Part shown: one piece after another, positions 6,854-6,872 of the stretch
Position numbering within the stretch: position 1 is the first letter of the stretch
Layout of the letters: every line of letters begins with the position of its first letter
NCBI GenBank assembly: GCA_015494035.1
Contig: WGBZ01000113.1
Span: 1 to 6,872, forward strand
Reading direction: 5' to 3'
Length of the DNA: 6,872 nt
Source of the DNA: Lysobacterales bacterium
GTDB taxonomy: Bacteria; Pseudomonadota; Gammaproteobacteria; Xanthomonadales; Marinicellaceae
The notes under the pieces: generated by a model
What the model was told of the DNA's origin: nothing
The model's database searches: none
Seen by the model: the letters and a program-made list of their open reading frames with translations, nothing else
Program-made: the position numbers and the translations under genes

Positions 6854-6872
6854 CAACAAAGCCCAGCCTTGC
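6697..6872. repeat. Perfect 79-base inverted repeat with 18-base loop, ending at the window edge
   Basis: Arm 1 is 6697-6775, the loop is 6776-6793, and arm 2 is 6794-6872. I compared the arms base by base: every position i pairs with 13569-i with no mismatch. Pairing stops at once inside the loop (6776 G faces 6793 G). Arm 2 ends exactly at the last base, so the true arm could be longer. The repeat lies wholly inside the ligase-like coding sequence and turns its frame into antisense of itself. There is no T run, transposase or spaced protein site that would suggest a terminator or mobile element. A fold-back artefact of amplification, library preparation or assembly at a contig end is the most likely source. 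Confidence 0.97.

Noticed and set aside
6697..6872. Terminal inverted repeat as a transcription terminator, transposon end or hairpin telomere
   Set aside because: It lies inside a coding sequence, has perfect 79-base arms with no T run and no transposase or target duplication, and mirrors protein-coding sequence. An artefact explains all of this more simply.
1..6872. CRISPR array, tRNA or rRNA genes, insertion sequences, attachment sites, riboswitches
   Set aside because: The window is almost fully covered by protein genes. Apart from the terminal palindrome I saw no spaced direct repeats, tRNA-like folds or transposase motifs.

Overview
The window is a stretch of a surface-polysaccharide (exopolysaccharide, capsule or O-antigen) biosynthesis cluster. 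All six recognisable genes are on the + strand and together fill almost every base. By eye the GC content is in the upper 50s percent. Leucine is mostly CTG, phenylalanine mostly TTT, stops are TGA, and genes join by ATGA overlaps. With a WecA-type initiating transferase and a Wzy/WaaL-type ligase, this suggests a Gram-negative member of the Pseudomonadota, probably gamma or beta. That placement is an inference and no marker gene is present to confirm it.

Layout: (1) 1-909, a GT4 glycosyltransferase whose N-terminus lies before the window; (2) 906-2228, a polytopic membrane protein of GT-C or polymerase type; (3) 2225-3493, an ATP-grasp ligase; (4) 3500-4465, a YdjC/ChbG-type carbohydrate deacetylase; then a 145-base non-coding gap; (5) 4611-5741, a WecA/MraY-type polyprenyl-phosphate sugar-1-phosphate transferase; (6) 5738 to the end, an O-antigen ligase/polymerase-like membrane protein without a genuine C-terminus here. 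Genes 1-4 form one tightly coupled block and genes 5-6 a second.

Proposed pathway: gene 5 loads the first sugar-1-phosphate onto undecaprenyl phosphate at the inner membrane. Gene 1 adds a sugar in the cytoplasm. Genes 3 and 4 probably modify sugars, one forming an amide-type bond and the other removing an acyl group. Genes 2 and 6 act in the membrane on lipid-linked sugars or finished repeat units (transfer, polymerisation or ligation). Flippase, export and chain-length genes are not in the window.

The most striking structure is at the 3' end. Bases 6697-6775 are repeated as a perfect 79-base reverse complement at 6794-6872, around an 18-base loop, and the second arm runs exactly to the last base. 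It cuts gene 6 in mid-protein and supplies its apparent stop codon. The best explanation is a fold-back (chimeric read or assembly) artefact at a contig end, not biology. I found no RNA genes, CRISPR array, insertion sequence or convincing new system. The most interesting biological idea is the adjacent ATP-grasp/deacetylase pair as a sugar-decoration module.
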